64,000 bases of DNA, taken from Phytoactinopolyspora alkaliphila. GTDB taxonomy: Bacteria > Actinomycetota > Actinomycetes > Jiangellales > Jiangellaceae. Below are positions 52,237-63,434 of the stretch, in pieces. The notes below the pieces were generated by a model that searched no databases, was not told where the DNA came from, and worked only from the letters and a program-made list of their open reading frames with translations. The number at the start of each line of letters is the position of its first letter. Position 1 is the stretch's first letter. Location: NCBI RefSeq assembly GCF_010550695.1, contig NZ_JAAGOB010000004.1:62001-126000 (forward strand). The letters are read 5' to 3'. A program made the position numbers and the translations under genes.

Positions 52237-53304
52237 CTACTCGTCGTCGTCGGGCGGTCGGCCGCGGTGCGCTCGCAGCTCGCGCGCGTCGCGGCGGTCG
52301 GCTTCGGCCTTCTCAGCGGCCTTGTCGCTCTTGCGAGTGTCCCGGGGTGGTAGCTGGATGGACTCCTCGGCGGCGATCCCCGCTTGCAGCTGGCGGCCAC
52401 GCTCCAGCTCGGCGTCGAACTCCGCACCGAACAGCAGAGCCAGGTTGGTCAACCACAGCCACAGCAGAAAGACGACCACGCCCGCCAGCGAGCCGTACGT
52501 CCGGTCGTAGTTGCCGAAGTTCGCCACGTAGAACGCCAGGCCGACCGACGCAAGCACCCACACCACAAACGCGATGAAGGCTCCCGGACTGATCCAGCGG
52601 AACTTGGGTTGCTGGACGTTCGGCGTCGCGAAATACAGGATGGCGATCACCAGCAAGACCACGGCGATGACCACCGGCCACTTGGCAATGTCCCAGATCA
52701 GGACGGCCGTGTCTCCCAAGCCGATCACGTCACCGATGGACTGCGCAACGGGACCCGTCACCACCAGCATGATGGCGGCCGCGGCAAGCAGCACCAGAAT
52801 GATGATAGTGACCAGAAGCATCATCGGCCGCAGCTTCCAGAACGGCCGGCCTTCGTCTACCTCGTAGACGCGATTCATCGCCCGGGAGAACGCGTTCACA
52901 TAGCTTGAAGCCGCCCACAGCGCACCAGCCAGACCTAACACGAGCGCCAATCCCGCGGCAGACACCTGGGTCAGTTGCTCGATCGGTCCACGAACGTCGG
53001 CGGCGAGCTCCGCGGGTGCCAGATCGTCCATGATGTCCAGCAGCGCATCGCGCGTCTCGTCCTCCTGGCCGATCAACGCGGGTATGGACACCAGCGCCAC
53101 CAGCGCCGGGAAGAGGGCCAGCACGCTGTAGTAGGTTAGGGCAGCCGCGAGATCAGTGCACTGGTCCTTGGAGAACTCGCGCACGGCCTTCTTGGCGACG
53201 AACATCTTCGACGGACGTGTGAGATCAGTGGGCTTGTCCGGCTTGTCCTGCTCTTCGGGTTCGGGCGTCGCCGGCGTCCTGCCCGCCCTGGCGTCCTTAG
53301 CCAT
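52237..53304 (-). CDS. YihY/BrkB family inner membrane protein
   Basis: A membrane protein of 355 residues of the YihY/virulence factor BrkB family. A hydrophilic N-terminus (DARAGRTPATPEPEEQDKPD) precedes six helices, including ALTYYSVLALFPALVALVSIP and YGSLAGVVVFLLWLWLTNLALLFGAEFDAEL, the family signature. The long charged C-terminus (KAAEKAEADRRDARELRAHRG) is typical of actinobacterial members. The role is unknown. A 14-base direct duplication lies across its stop codon. Confidence 0.88.
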   Translation of the reverse strand: MAKDARAGRTPATPEPEEQDKPDKPTDLTRPSKMFVAKKAVREFSKDQCTDLAAALTYYSVLALFPALVALVSIPALIGQEDETRDALLDIMDDLAPAELAADVRGPIEQLTQVSAAGLALVLGLAGALWAASSYVNAFSRAMNRVYEVDEGRPFWKLRPMMLLVTIIILVLLAAAAIMLVVTGPVAQSIGDVIGLGDTAVLIWDIAKWPVVIAVVLLVIAILYFATPNVQQPKFRWISPGAFIAFVVWVLASVGLAFYVANFGNYDRTYGSLAGVVVFLLWLWLTNLALLFGAEFDAELERGRQLQAGIAAEESIQLPPRDTRKSDKAAEKAEADRRDARELRAHRGRPPDDDE

Positions 53305-53321
53305 GACCGCTGCGAACCCCC

Positions 53322-53546
53322 TCAGGCCCGGCGTCTGCGAATGACGATGGTTGCCGTGATCGCCACCGCCACCGCGACCAAGGCGCCGGCCATGTACGTG
53401 AGTGGACGTGCCTTGGAAGCCAGCCGATGAGTCAGCTCTTCCACGGTCTGGCCCAGCTCTTGCCGGGTGTACTCGAGATCCTTCTCGATTTCACCGACCT
53501 TGGCGTTGTTCTGCGGCTCCGGCCGCACGGCTGTCTCATTCGGCAT
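53322..53546 (-). CDS. DUF3618 membrane-anchored protein
   Basis: A protein of 74 residues. KVGEIEKDLEYTRQELGQTVEELTHRL is the DUF3618 coiled segment, followed by one membrane helix (MAGALVAVAVAITATIVI) and a RRRRA tail. Such genes are usually found next to holin-X-like proteins and YihY, as here. Its first 11 bases overlap the holin-X gene, so the genes form one operon 53943 to 52237. Confidence 0.85.
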   Translation of the reverse strand: MPNETAVRPEPQNNAKVGEIEKDLEYTRQELGQTVEELTHRLASKARPLTYMAGALVAVAVAITATIVIRRRRA

Positions 53547-53943
53547 GATTGACCCGCCCCGTCAGTTCATCGACATCGCGCTTGACATTCTCGATTGTCC
53601 GCTCTGGCGGCGGCTTGGCCTTGTCGACCTCGCTCTTACCCGTCCAGGCCGCGATCCCGGCCAGCAGAAGCAGCACCGCGGCGACGATCAGCGCGGCTGC
53701 CCATGCGGGCACCACCAGATCGAGAGCCAAGACGGCGGCCGCTATCAGCGTGGCCAGTGCGAAGAAGCCGAGAAGCCCCGCAGTGCTGAACAACCCAGCC
53801 CCGACCCCCGCGTGCTTGCCCTTCTCTTTCAGCTCTGCAATGCCGAGCCGAACCTCGTCCCGCACCAACCGGGAAGTCTGTTCAGACATCCGGCTGATCA
53901 GCTCCTGAGTGGAGGGCTCGTCTCGCCGTGTACCGTCGGTCAT
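53536..53943 (-). CDS. Putative actinobacterial holin-X family protein
   Basis: A protein of 135 residues. STQELISRMSEQTSRLVRDEVRLGIAELKEKGKHAG is the family-typical start, and two hydrophobic segments (GLFSTAGLLGFFALATLIAAAVLAL and AWAAALIVAAVLLLLAGIAAW) form a hairpin. The name derives from phage holins, but these are chromosomal membrane proteins with no shown lytic role. First gene of the three-gene envelope operon. A CATCTCGG/CCGAGATG hairpin (53963-54000) lies upstream. Confidence 0.85.
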   Translation of the reverse strand: MTDGTRRDEPSTQELISRMSEQTSRLVRDEVRLGIAELKEKGKHAGVGAGLFSTAGLLGFFALATLIAAAVLALDLVVPAWAAALIVAAVLLLLAGIAAWTGKSEVDKAKPPPERTIENVKRDVDELTGRVNHAE

Positions 53944-54053
53944 CCGTGACTCACCCGTCTCTCATCTCGGATATCGACGCTGTGTCCAATACCCGAGATG
54001 CACGGCTGTAATCACCGGGATTTACCGGCAGCTATGTCGTTTCGTCATGACGC

Positions 54054-54083
54054 CGCCCACAGGCCGCGAAGGCACTGTGGGCG
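54054..54083 (-). terminator. Hairpin downstream of the 54110 gene
   Basis: CGCCCACAG (54054-54062) and CTGTGGGCG (54075-54083) pair perfectly around 12 bases, 27 bp after the stop of the minus-strand gene. A T-run is missing. Confidence 0.55.
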
Positions 54084-54109
54084 GGTGAGTTGAGCAGCGT
54101 GACAGCCAG

Positions 54110-54757
54110 CTAGCTCGCAGGCGTACCTGGCGGACGCTCCTCGTCGGTTCCGGAGGCGTCGACGTCCTCGGCGGGCGGAGCAGGGGGAGCCGTCTCAGCC
54201 GCGGGCGGCGCGACGTCGGCACGCGGCTCACTCACCGGCGCTGCCGCGGGCTCGGGGGTGTCCGCCTTGTTGCCCTGGACCTGGCTCTGCGCCTCCTTCA
54301 GCGCGGCCGGCCCGCCTGCGGCCTGGAATGCAAGATAGGCCGCATATCCGAGCGCGAGCGAGAAGACCAGGATCAGGTACGCACCGAATCCAGGGCCCGC
54401 ACTCACACCGAAGCCGCTGGGAATGCCGCCTCCGTAGGTCAACGCCCGGATGAACTGGATGACGCCGAATAGGGCGATGAGACCGGCCAGAGCCGCGGTG
54501 ATCAGATCCTGGTTGAACTTGACTTGTGCGGCCTGTCCCAGGACCCGGAGAACCTCCCACGCGATCAGCAGGATGACCAGCAGCCCGGCCAGCGTCCCCA
54601 ACCCGTTCCAGCCGCTCTCGCTCCCGCTGGGACCGCCGGTGATCGACACCCGCCACCATGGGAGGAACAACGAGATGAACAGCAGCGCTCCGCCGAAGAG
54701 TGCTATCTGCCGGTACAACGGCAGAGACTTCACATCGAATGTGCCGGACAACAGCAT
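54110..54757 (-). CDS. Hypothetical integral membrane protein
   Basis: A protein of 215 residues with about four membrane helices (ALFGGALLFISLFLPWW, LGTLAGLLVILLIAWEVL, ITAALAGLIALFGVIQF, AYLILVFSLALGYAAYLAF) and a long Ala/Pro/Glu-rich C-terminal tail (about 155-215, PEPAAAPVSEP and PPAPPAEDVDASG). The LPWWRV after the first helix is common in actinobacterial membrane proteins of unknown role. Start ATG 54757. It is transcribed alone. Confidence 0.68.
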   Translation of the reverse strand: MLLSGTFDVKSLPLYRQIALFGGALLFISLFLPWWRVSITGGPSGSESGWNGLGTLAGLLVILLIAWEVLRVLGQAAQVKFNQDLITAALAGLIALFGVIQFIRALTYGGGIPSGFGVSAGPGFGAYLILVFSLALGYAAYLAFQAAGGPAALKEAQSQVQGNKADTPEPAAAPVSEPRADVAPPAAETAPPAPPAEDVDASGTDEERPPGTPAS

Positions 54758-54985
54758 CTCCCAGGACGTAGTCAGCCAGCCGGTCAGCGGGCGTAGTACA
54801 TCATTCCGGAAAATCAGACATTGGCAAGGGGGACAGGCCAGTTCCGTCCGAAAATTTGCTCCCCTGTCATTTCGCCTGGTAGCGCGGGCAGAGCTCGTCC
54901 GGCTGGCGACGGGCGAGCTCGACGGTCACCTACGCCGTGCCAACCTGAGAATTGTCACTCGCTCGCTGGTGGAGCAGACTCCAGA

Positions 54986-57082
54986 TCACGTGACCGCGTC
55001 GATGATGAAGGCAAGCGTGAAGGCCTCGTCCCGCCACGCGTCGTACCGGCCCGACGGCCCCCGGTGTCCAGCGCCCATCTCGGTCTTGAGCACGATCGGC
55101 CGGTGGCTCGTCGCGGTGACTCGTAGCCGCGCTACCCACTTCGCGGGCTCGTGATATCCCACGCGCGGGTCGTTGAGGCCCGCCGTGGCGAGGATCGCGG
55201 GGTACTCCCCGGCCTCGACGTTCTCGTACGGAGAGTAGGACTTCATGTACGCGTAGACCTCGGCGGACTCAACGGGGTTGCCCCATTCCTCCCACTCGAT
55301 CACGGTGAGCGGCAGGGACGGATCGAGGATGGTGTTCAGCGCATCCACGAATGGCACCTCGGCCACCAGCGCACCGAATGCTTCCGGCGCAAGATTGGCT
55401 ACTGCGCCGATCAGGAGGCCACCGGCGCTGCCTCCCCGGGCCACCAGTCGCTCATGCGATGTCCAGCCTGCTTTCACCACGTGCCGGGCGCACGCAACGA
55501 AATCCGTGAACGTGTTCCGTTTGGCCAGCATCTTGCCGTCGTCATACCAGGCCCGTCCCATTTCCCCGCCCCCGCGTACATGGGCGATCGCGAATACGAA
55601 ACCACGGTCGAGCAGGGACAATCGCGGGATGGAGAACCACGGGTCCATTGAGGCCTCGTAGGAGCCGTACCCGTACAGCAAAAGGGGGGCGGTCCCGTCG
55701 GCAGGGGTGTCGCGGCGCCTGACCAGGGAGATGGGCACCCGAGTGCCGTCCTCCGCCGTGGCCCACTCCCGGACCGTCTCGTAACGCCCGGGATCGAAGT
55801 CACCGAGCACCACCTGCCGTTTGCGCAGGCGGAGTGCGCGGCTGGAGATGTCGTAGTCGTAAATGGAACTCGGTGTACCGAGCGAGGTGTATCCGAGCCG
55901 GAAGGTGCCGGTGGAGAACTCCGGATTGCTCCCAGGGGCGACGGTGCGGACCTCCTCGGTGAAGACGATGTCGTGTCCGGACTGCGGCTCGCCCTCGCGC
56001 AGCGGCACGACGTGTAGGCCGGTGCTGCCGGACCGACGCACCGGCACCACCAAGTGCTCGGCGAATGCGCTCACGCCGACGATGCGGGTGCCCGGCTCGT
56101 GCGGCAGCACCGGCGTCCAATGTTCCCGGGAGGGTGCGTCGACGGGCGTCTTCGCCAGCTCGAAATCAGCCGCGCCGTCGTTGTGGACGACGTAGAAGTA
56201 CTGACCGGAGTGGTCGATCGAGTACTCGACTCCCTGCCGCCGCGGTTCCAGCACGCGGAACTCGCCCATCGGGTCGTCCGCGGGCAGCACTCGCACCTCA
56301 CTGGTCATGGTGCTGTCCAGGCCGATGACCAGGAACGCCTCGCTGCGGGTCAGGTCGACGCCGGCGAAGAAGCGCTCGTCGTCCTCCTGGTGCACGATGT
56401 GGTCGTCGGCGGCGTCACTGCCGAGGCGGTGCCGCCACACGCGATACGGCCGCATCGCGTCGTCGACCGTCGTATAGAACAGGGTGCTGCCGTCTGCCGA
56501 CCATGCCGTGCTGTAGTAGGTGTTCGGGATCTCGTCGGCCAGGATGTGTTCCCGCTCCAGGTCCTTCACTCTGAGCGTGTACTTCTCGCCGCCGTCGTAG
56601 TCCGTGGAGAAGATCAGCAGGCGGCCGTCCGGGCTGACGTTCAGGGCACCGAGGGCGAAGTACGGGGACTCGCCGGCCAGCTCGTTCTCGTCGATCAGCA
56701 CCTGCTCGTCGGCGGGCGACCCGATGGGCGCGGTGGGGTCAGCCGGCAGCTCGGGTTCGGTGCGCGACCTGCAGTGGATCGGATACTGCTGCCCTTCGAC
56801 GGTGCGGGTGTAGTACCACCACCGACCCCTGCGCACTGGAACCGACCGGTCCGTTTCCAGCGTGCGCGCCTTGATCTCCTCGAAGAGCTCGTCCTGCAAC
56901 GCCTTGGTGTGCGCGGTGACGAGTTCGGTGTACGCATTCTCCGCCTCGAGATAGGCGATGGTGTCGGGGTCGTCCCGATCGATCAGCCAGGCGTACTCGT
57001 CGACGACGACGTCGCCGTGGACGTCGCGCGTGTGGGGGACCCGCTTCGCCACCGGCGCCTTCGGAAGCTCGACATCAGCCAT
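54986..57082 (-). CDS. ptrB: Prolyl oligopeptidase family serine peptidase (oligopeptidase B-like)
   Basis: A peptidase of 698 residues. Residues about 1-420 form the beta-propeller (VDEYAWLIDRDDPDTIAYLEAEN start, RGRWWYYTRTVEGQQYPIHCR), then the alpha/beta hydrolase domain with the catalytic Ser552 in RGGSAGGLL, the Asp in TAGLNDPRVGYHEP and the His in GAGHRGPSGR. It cleaves short peptides, in oligopeptidase B after basic residues. Family length is about 680-720. The start is ATG 57082. It is divergent from the GntR operon. Confidence 0.92.
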   Translation of the reverse strand: MADVELPKAPVAKRVPHTRDVHGDVVVDEYAWLIDRDDPDTIAYLEAENAYTELVTAHTKALQDELFEEIKARTLETDRSVPVRRGRWWYYTRTVEGQQYPIHCRSRTEPELPADPTAPIGSPADEQVLIDENELAGESPYFALGALNVSPDGRLLIFSTDYDGGEKYTLRVKDLEREHILADEIPNTYYSTAWSADGSTLFYTTVDDAMRPYRVWRHRLGSDAADDHIVHQEDDERFFAGVDLTRSEAFLVIGLDSTMTSEVRVLPADDPMGEFRVLEPRRQGVEYSIDHSGQYFYVVHNDGAADFELAKTPVDAPSREHWTPVLPHEPGTRIVGVSAFAEHLVVPVRRSGSTGLHVVPLREGEPQSGHDIVFTEEVRTVAPGSNPEFSTGTFRLGYTSLGTPSSIYDYDISSRALRLRKRQVVLGDFDPGRYETVREWATAEDGTRVPISLVRRRDTPADGTAPLLLYGYGSYEASMDPWFSIPRLSLLDRGFVFAIAHVRGGGEMGRAWYDDGKMLAKRNTFTDFVACARHVVKAGWTSHERLVARGGSAGGLLIGAVANLAPEAFGALVAEVPFVDALNTILDPSLPLTVIEWEEWGNPVESAEVYAYMKSYSPYENVEAGEYPAILATAGLNDPRVGYHEPAKWVARLRVTATSHRPIVLKTEMGAGHRGPSGRYDAWRDEAFTLAFIIDAVT

Positions 57083-57153
57083 GCAAGTGACGCTATCCCA
57101 GGGCCCCCTTGGCCCGATCGGGGGATCCGCCGGCCATGGCGCGCGGCCTGAAT

Positions 57154-57176
57154 TTGTTCTATTAGAACTAGAACAA
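57154..57176. promoter_or_regulatory. Putative GntR (YtrA-like) operator
   Basis: TTGTTCTA (57154-57161) and TAGAACAA (57169-57176) are inverted repeats with an inner TTCTATTAGAA palindrome. The site is 14 bp before the GntR ATG. It resembles YtrA-type operators built of AGAAC half-sites. Confidence 0.6.
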
Positions 57177-57189
57177 TAGACTTTGAGGC

Positions 57190-57543
57190 ATGCTCATCCG
57201 ACTCGACGCGAACTCTCCGGAGCCGCTGTTCGCGCAGCTTGCCGCGTCTGTGCGTGGCGCCGTCGCGCGCGGAGAACTGCATGCCGGCGAGCGTCTGCCC
57301 GGAGCACGTGACCTCGCCGAATCCCTGGGAGTCAACGTGCACACCGTCCTCCGCGGCTACCAGCAGTTGCGGGACGAAGGGCTGGTGGAGCTGCGGCGCG
57401 GACGAGGTGCGGTGGTCACCGGGCAAGCCGAAGAAGGGCTTGCGCATCTCCTTGATCTCGTCGGCCAGCTCGTCACGCAGGCTCGCCGCATTGGTTTCAC
57501 AACGGACGAGCTTGTCACCTTGATCAGAACGGAGTATCGATGA
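57190..57543 (+). CDS. GntR family regulator (YtrA subfamily)
   Basis: A short GntR regulator of 117 residues. The helix-turn-helix is PLFAQLAASVRGAVARGELHAG then RLPGARDLAESLGVNVHTVLRGYQQLRDEGLVELRRGRG. The small C-terminal helix pair (LLDLVGQLVTQARRIGFTTDELVTLI) is typical of YtrA-like members, which have no effector domain and often govern adjacent membrane or ABC genes. Its stop overlaps the DUF1648 gene (ATGA). The inverted repeat just before it suggests autoregulation. Confidence 0.9.
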   Translation: MLIRLDANSPEPLFAQLAASVRGAVARGELHAGERLPGARDLAESLGVNVHTVLRGYQQLRDEGLVELRRGRGAVVTGQAEEGLAHLLDLVGQLVTQARRIGFTTDELVTLIRTEYR

Positions 57544-58544
57544 ACCAGCCCACAGTAGGCGCCACGTCGTCCCCACGCCCCATCGTCCGGATTGTGCTTG
57601 CCGCCGCCGCGCTGCCCATGCTTATCGCACTGGCCGGTGCGTTGCTCGTGTGGAGCTGGCGCGACGAGCTGCCGTCGCCGATGGCAACACACTGGGGGAT
57701 CGACGGCGAGGCCGACGGGTTTACCAGCGTGGCCACCACGATGGTGCTCATCTTGGCTTTCGGCGCGGGCTTCGCCGTGCTGGGGCTGGTCCTCTCCCTA
57801 CTCGACCGGACCGACACCATGCTCGCCCGAGTCGGAGCAGGCACCGCTGCGGGAACCACAGGCTTCGTCACCGGGCTCATGGTGCTCGTCGCGGCCGACC
57901 AACGCGGTCTTGCCGACGCCGCCGGCGCGACCGCCGACTGGTCCGTCGTCGCCGGCGGATTGGGTCTCGGGGCCGCTGCCGCTGTCATCGCGGTGATCCT
58001 CATCCCACGCTGGACGGCAGAAGGTCCCAACATCCCGCACGACGCGCCCCGCGTCCCGGTCGCTGACGGCGAAACGGTCGTGTGGACTCGATCGGTGGCC
58101 ACCGGCAGCCACGTCGTCGCCCTGCTCGTCGTCATCGTCGGGGTCACCGCGATAATCACGCTCGTCAGCGGCCAGTGGCTGGTGCTCATCTCGACGCTGC
58201 TCGTCATCGGTCTCCTCGCGATGATGTTGTCGATCCGGGTCACGGTCGACCAGCGTGGCCTGACCATCACCGGTGTACTCGGATGGCCGAAGTTCCACAC
58301 GTCGCTGGACGAGATCAGCCACGCCAGTACCACCCACGTGAAGCCGATCCGGCACTTCGGCGGCTACGGGTTCCGAGTCGCCGTCTTCGGCCCGTACAAG
58401 GGAGCCAGCGGCTTCGTGATGCGTGGTGGCAACGCCATCCTGCTGGAGCGGACCAGCGGCCGCCGGACGGTCGTCGTCGTCGACGATGCGGTGACCGCAG
58501 CCGGATTGCTCAACACGCTGGTCGAGCGCACCAGGAGTACGTAG
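57540..58544 (+). CDS. DUF1648 membrane protein
   Basis: A membrane protein of 334 residues. The N-terminal helix pair with SPMATHWGIDGEADGFTS is the DUF1648 (SdpI-like immunity) motif. Further helices follow (FGAGFAVLGLVLSLL, GLGLGAAAAVIAVILIP, LVVIVGVTAIITLVSG). The C-terminal part from about 230 (VTVDQRGLTITGVLGWPKFHTS) looks like a PH-type soluble domain. It overlaps the GntR stop, and the pair may respond to envelope stress, but the role is unknown. Confidence 0.8.
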   Translation: MNQPTVGATSSPRPIVRIVLAAAALPMLIALAGALLVWSWRDELPSPMATHWGIDGEADGFTSVATTMVLILAFGAGFAVLGLVLSLLDRTDTMLARVGAGTAAGTTGFVTGLMVLVAADQRGLADAAGATADWSVVAGGLGLGAAAAVIAVILIPRWTAEGPNIPHDAPRVPVADGETVVWTRSVATGSHVVALLVVIVGVTAIITLVSGQWLVLISTLLVIGLLAMMLSIRVTVDQRGLTITGVLGWPKFHTSLDEISHASTTHVKPIRHFGGYGFRVAVFGPYKGASGFVMRGGNAILLERTSGRRTVVVVDDAVTAAGLLNTLVERTRST

Positions 58545-58685
58545 TCCTCGCGGCGATCGTCACACCTGTCTGACACGCTTGAGCGCGATACCTTGTTTGC
58601 GGTGCCGATCGCCGTTGCCGCATCACCTGTGCGCCCGACGATCGCCGCAGCGGGACACGGGAACGGGACGGAGCTGAGCAAGACG

Positions 58686-59276
58686 ATGGACGTGCGGCCA
58701 TACCGGCGCGGCGACGACGATGACGCTATGTACGAAATCTGCCTCAAGACCGGTCCGGGCGGCGAAGATGCCTTCACCGACCGCAGGCTGCTCGGCGAGC
58801 TGTTCGTCGGGCCGTACATCCGGTTCGATCCCGAGTTCGCCTTCGTCGTCGAGGACGATGACGGTGTCTCCGGCTATATCATCGCCGCCCTGAACACGCG
58901 ATTGTTCGAGCAGCGCTGCGAGGAGGAGTGGTGGCCGCCGCTGCGCCAGCGCTATCCCCTCCACAGCTTCCCGGAGGAGTCGAACGAGACTCGGTTCGTG
59001 CGGATGATCCACCAGCCACCGGTGGCCGCCGACGAGATCGTCGTCGAGTACCCGTCACACCTGCATATCGACCTGTTGCCGCGGACGCAGGGGAAGGGCT
59101 ACGGCGGGGTGTTGATGAACCTGCTGCTGGATGCGCTGCGCGACGCCGGCTCGCCGGGCGTTCACCTCGGTGTGGGTGCCGGAAACACCAACGCGATCGG
59201 CTTCTATCACCACGTCGGCTTCACCACGTTGAGCACGTCGGCGACTGGTCGGGCCATGGGCATGAAGATCAGATGA
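58686..59276 (+). CDS. GNAT family N-acetyltransferase
   Basis: An acetyltransferase of 196 residues. VRPYRRGDDDDAMYEICLKTG starts the fold, FAFVVEDDDGVSGYIIAAL is the central strand, and the acetyl-CoA loop is LLPRTQGKGYGGVLMNLLLDAL, with the end GVGAGNTNAIGFYHHVGF. It resembles the acetyltransferase-like domain seen in O-GlcNAcase-related proteins. The acceptor is unknown. The ATG at 58686 is used because the family begins there; an upstream start at 58593 lacks similarity. Confidence 0.82.
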   Translation: MDVRPYRRGDDDDAMYEICLKTGPGGEDAFTDRRLLGELFVGPYIRFDPEFAFVVEDDDGVSGYIIAALNTRLFEQRCEEEWWPPLRQRYPLHSFPEESNETRFVRMIHQPPVAADEIVVEYPSHLHIDLLPRTQGKGYGGVLMNLLLDALRDAGSPGVHLGVGAGNTNAIGFYHHVGFTTLSTSATGRAMGMKIR

Positions 59277-59441
59277 CGTCAATGCGTGTTCGTGATGGGT
59301 TCGGCCACCTGATCATCTTCTGTCCACATGCTGGAGACGATCAGGTGGCACAACACCGGCTGCACCCGCGTGTGCGTCACCTGATCGCTGGCCGGCGCAC
59401 CGTTCGGATGACAACGCGACGATCAGGTGACCAACAGCGGG
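59277..59441. repeat. Intergenic repeat cluster with CACCTGATC/GATCAGGTG dyads (copy 3 of 3)
   Basis: 59298-59328 matches 1278-1308 (25 of 31). Two dyads are present: CACCTGATC at 59306-59314 with GATCAGGTG at 59339-59347, and CACCTGATC at 59379-59387 with GATCAGGTG at 59421-59429. It lies between convergent GNAT and purA genes and may end both transcripts. Confidence 0.65.
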
Positions 59442-60773
<1,332 letters not shown>

Positions 60774-60816
60774 CTACCGGAAAGTCCGCGCCGTGGCGTT
60801 CCGGCCGGCGCCTCCC

Positions 60817-60833
60817 GCGCGCGCAAAGCGCGC
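60817..60833 (-). terminator. Hairpin after the DUF3151 gene
   Basis: GCGCGC (60819-60824) and GCGCGC (60828-60833) pair around AAA, directly after the stop codon on the minus strand. It probably ends the fba-DUF3151 transcript. Confidence 0.5.
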
Positions 60834-61243
60834 TTAGGACAGTTCTTCGGCAGCGGTCTCGCTGGAGTCGCGGAGGAACTGCGCACACCGCTGGGCCTCG
60901 TCGCTTTCGCCGATGGCCTCGGCCGCTCGCCCGAGCGCGTGTAGCGCTCGGAGGAATCCCTGGTTGGGTTGGTGTTCCCAGGGAATCGGGCCGTGCCCCT
61001 TCCATCCCGCACGGCGCAGCTGATCCAGCCCGCGGTGGTATCCGGTCCGCGCGAACGCGTAGGACGTGACGGGATCGCCCGCCTCGAAGGCCCGATCGGC
61101 GAGCAACGCCCACGCCAGCGACGACGCCGGGTTCGACGCGGCCACCGTGGCCGCGTCGACACCCGACTCCAGCGCCTCTCGAGGAGCCGGCTCGTCCGGA
61201 AGCAACGTCTCCGGTGGCCCGCCCAACAGGTTCTCGCCGGCCA

Positions 61244-61244
<1 letters not shown>
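60834..61244 (-). CDS. DUF3151 protein
   Basis: A protein of 136 residues of DUF3151. GGPPETLLPDEP is the family start, then VAASNPASSLAWALLADRAFEAG, YAFARTGYHRGLDQLRRAGWKGHGPIPW and LHALGRAAEAIGESDEAQRC, a helical TPR-like layout. The gene is conserved next to fba and purA in actinobacteria, including mycobacteria, but has no known function. The ATG overlaps the fba stop. Confidence 0.9.
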
Positions 61245-62266
<1,022 letters not shown>

Positions 62267-62520
62267 AGGTACTCCGTTTCAATGTGGGGCAGCGACCTGA
62301 GTCTCATGGGACGACACTTCGCCGTGCTTGTGGTCCCACTGCGACGGGGGACACACTCCACCTAGCAGTATCGCCTGTTACCCCCATGTTTCGGCAAGCC
62401 GGGGGCCACGTCGCAATCATGGCCCACGCTCCCCGGCTGATGAATCGATCCGCCGGAGGGCCGCGGCGCGGAGCCGGGTAGGCTGGTAACCAGATTCCCA
62501 GGCCGCCGCAGGGAGGCAAT

Positions 62521-62790
62521 GTGCCCGAGCGCAAAGCAGTCGTAGCCAGCAAGTCGGGCTTGCACGCCCGGCCGGCGGCCGTGTTCGTCAAGGCCGCCGC
62601 CGAGCAACCCACCAAGGTCACCATTCGCAAGCCCGACGGCCAACCGGTCGACGCCTCCAGCATCCTGTCCATCATGACGCTCGGCGTCGAGCAGGGCGAC
62701 GAGGTCATCCTGGCGGCAGAAGGCAAGGATGCGAGCGCAGCCCTGGACGCTCTCGGAAGTCTGCTCGAGAAGGATCTCGACGCCGAGTAA
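62521..62790 (+). CDS. ptsH: HPr phosphocarrier protein
   Basis: HPr, 89 residues, which carries phosphate from PEP via enzyme I to sugar EII components and, in actinobacteria, may also have regulatory roles. The active His lies in KSGLHARPAAVFVKAA. The Ser region is DASSILSIMTLGVEQGDEV. GTG 62521 has GGGAGG five bases upstream. A CTGGTAACCAG palindrome (62483-62493) lies in the promoter region. No other PTS gene is in the window. Confidence 0.93.
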   Translation: MPERKAVVASKSGLHARPAAVFVKAAAEQPTKVTIRKPDGQPVDASSILSIMTLGVEQGDEVILAAEGKDASAALDALGSLLEKDLDAE

Positions 62791-62807
62791 CGGCGGACGG
62801 GACCAGC

Positions 62808-63434
62808 ATGGAGTTCGCTGACGTCGTCCGCCGCCGGCGGATGGTGCGGAACTACACGACCGAGCCGGTGGACCCGGGTGTCGTCGACCAGATCCTTCAG
62901 CACGCCTTGCATGCTCCGAGCGCGGGTTTCAGCCAAGGCTGGGCCTTCCTCCGCCTGGACACCCCCGAGCAGATCCACGTCTTCTGGGACGCCGCCACGC
63001 CGCCGGGTGCCGGCGTCGACAGCTGGTCCGAAGGCCTGCGGCGAGCACCGGTCGTCATCGTGCCCATGTCCTGCAAGCGCGCATACCTGGACCGGTACGC
63101 GGCTCCGGACAAGGGCTGGACGGATCGCGACGAATCCAGGTGGCCGGTGCCGTACTGGGACATCGACACCGGCATGGCCGCCCTGCTCATGCTGCTGACC
63201 GTCGTCGACGAGGGCCTCGGCGCCTGCTTCTTCGGTGTCCCTCCGGAACGAATCCCGGCGTTCCGCGATGCTTTCGGCGTCCCTGAGGACTACACCCCCA
63301 TCGGCGCCATCACCATCGGCCACCGAGCGCCAGACCGCCGTTCCCCGTCACTCAAGCGAGGCCGACGCGGTCTGGACGACGTCGTCCACCACGGCCACTG
63401 GAACAGCTTGCCGAACCTACGAGAAGCACGCTGA
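62808..63434 (+). CDS. Nitroreductase family protein
   Basis: An FMN-dependent nitroreductase-like enzyme of 208 residues. It begins EFADVVRRRRMVRNYTTEPV, followed by LQHALHAPSAGFSQGWAFL (FMN-binding), and ends VPEDYTPIGAITIGHRAPD. Substrates range from nitro compounds to quinones and flavins; none can be chosen here. It follows ptsH by 17 bp and may be cotranscribed. The interleaved inverted-repeat element follows its stop. Confidence 0.88.
   Translation: MEFADVVRRRRMVRNYTTEPVDPGVVDQILQHALHAPSAGFSQGWAFLRLDTPEQIHVFWDAATPPGAGVDSWSEGLRRAPVVIVPMSCKRAYLDRYAAPDKGWTDRDESRWPVPYWDIDTGMAALLMLLTVVDEGLGACFFGVPPERIPAFRDAFGVPEDYTPIGAITIGHRAPDRRSPSLKRGRRGLDDVVHHGHWNSLPNLREAR

Noticed and set aside
52219-52246. 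14-bp tandem duplication at the YihY gene end
   Set aside because: Two copies of tcggctactcgtcg lie over the stop codon; a small slippage duplication with no functional implication.
53536-53943. Prophage holin
   Set aside because: The family name suggests phage, but the gene sits in a typical actinobacterial envelope operon with DUF3618 and YihY, and no phage genes are near.
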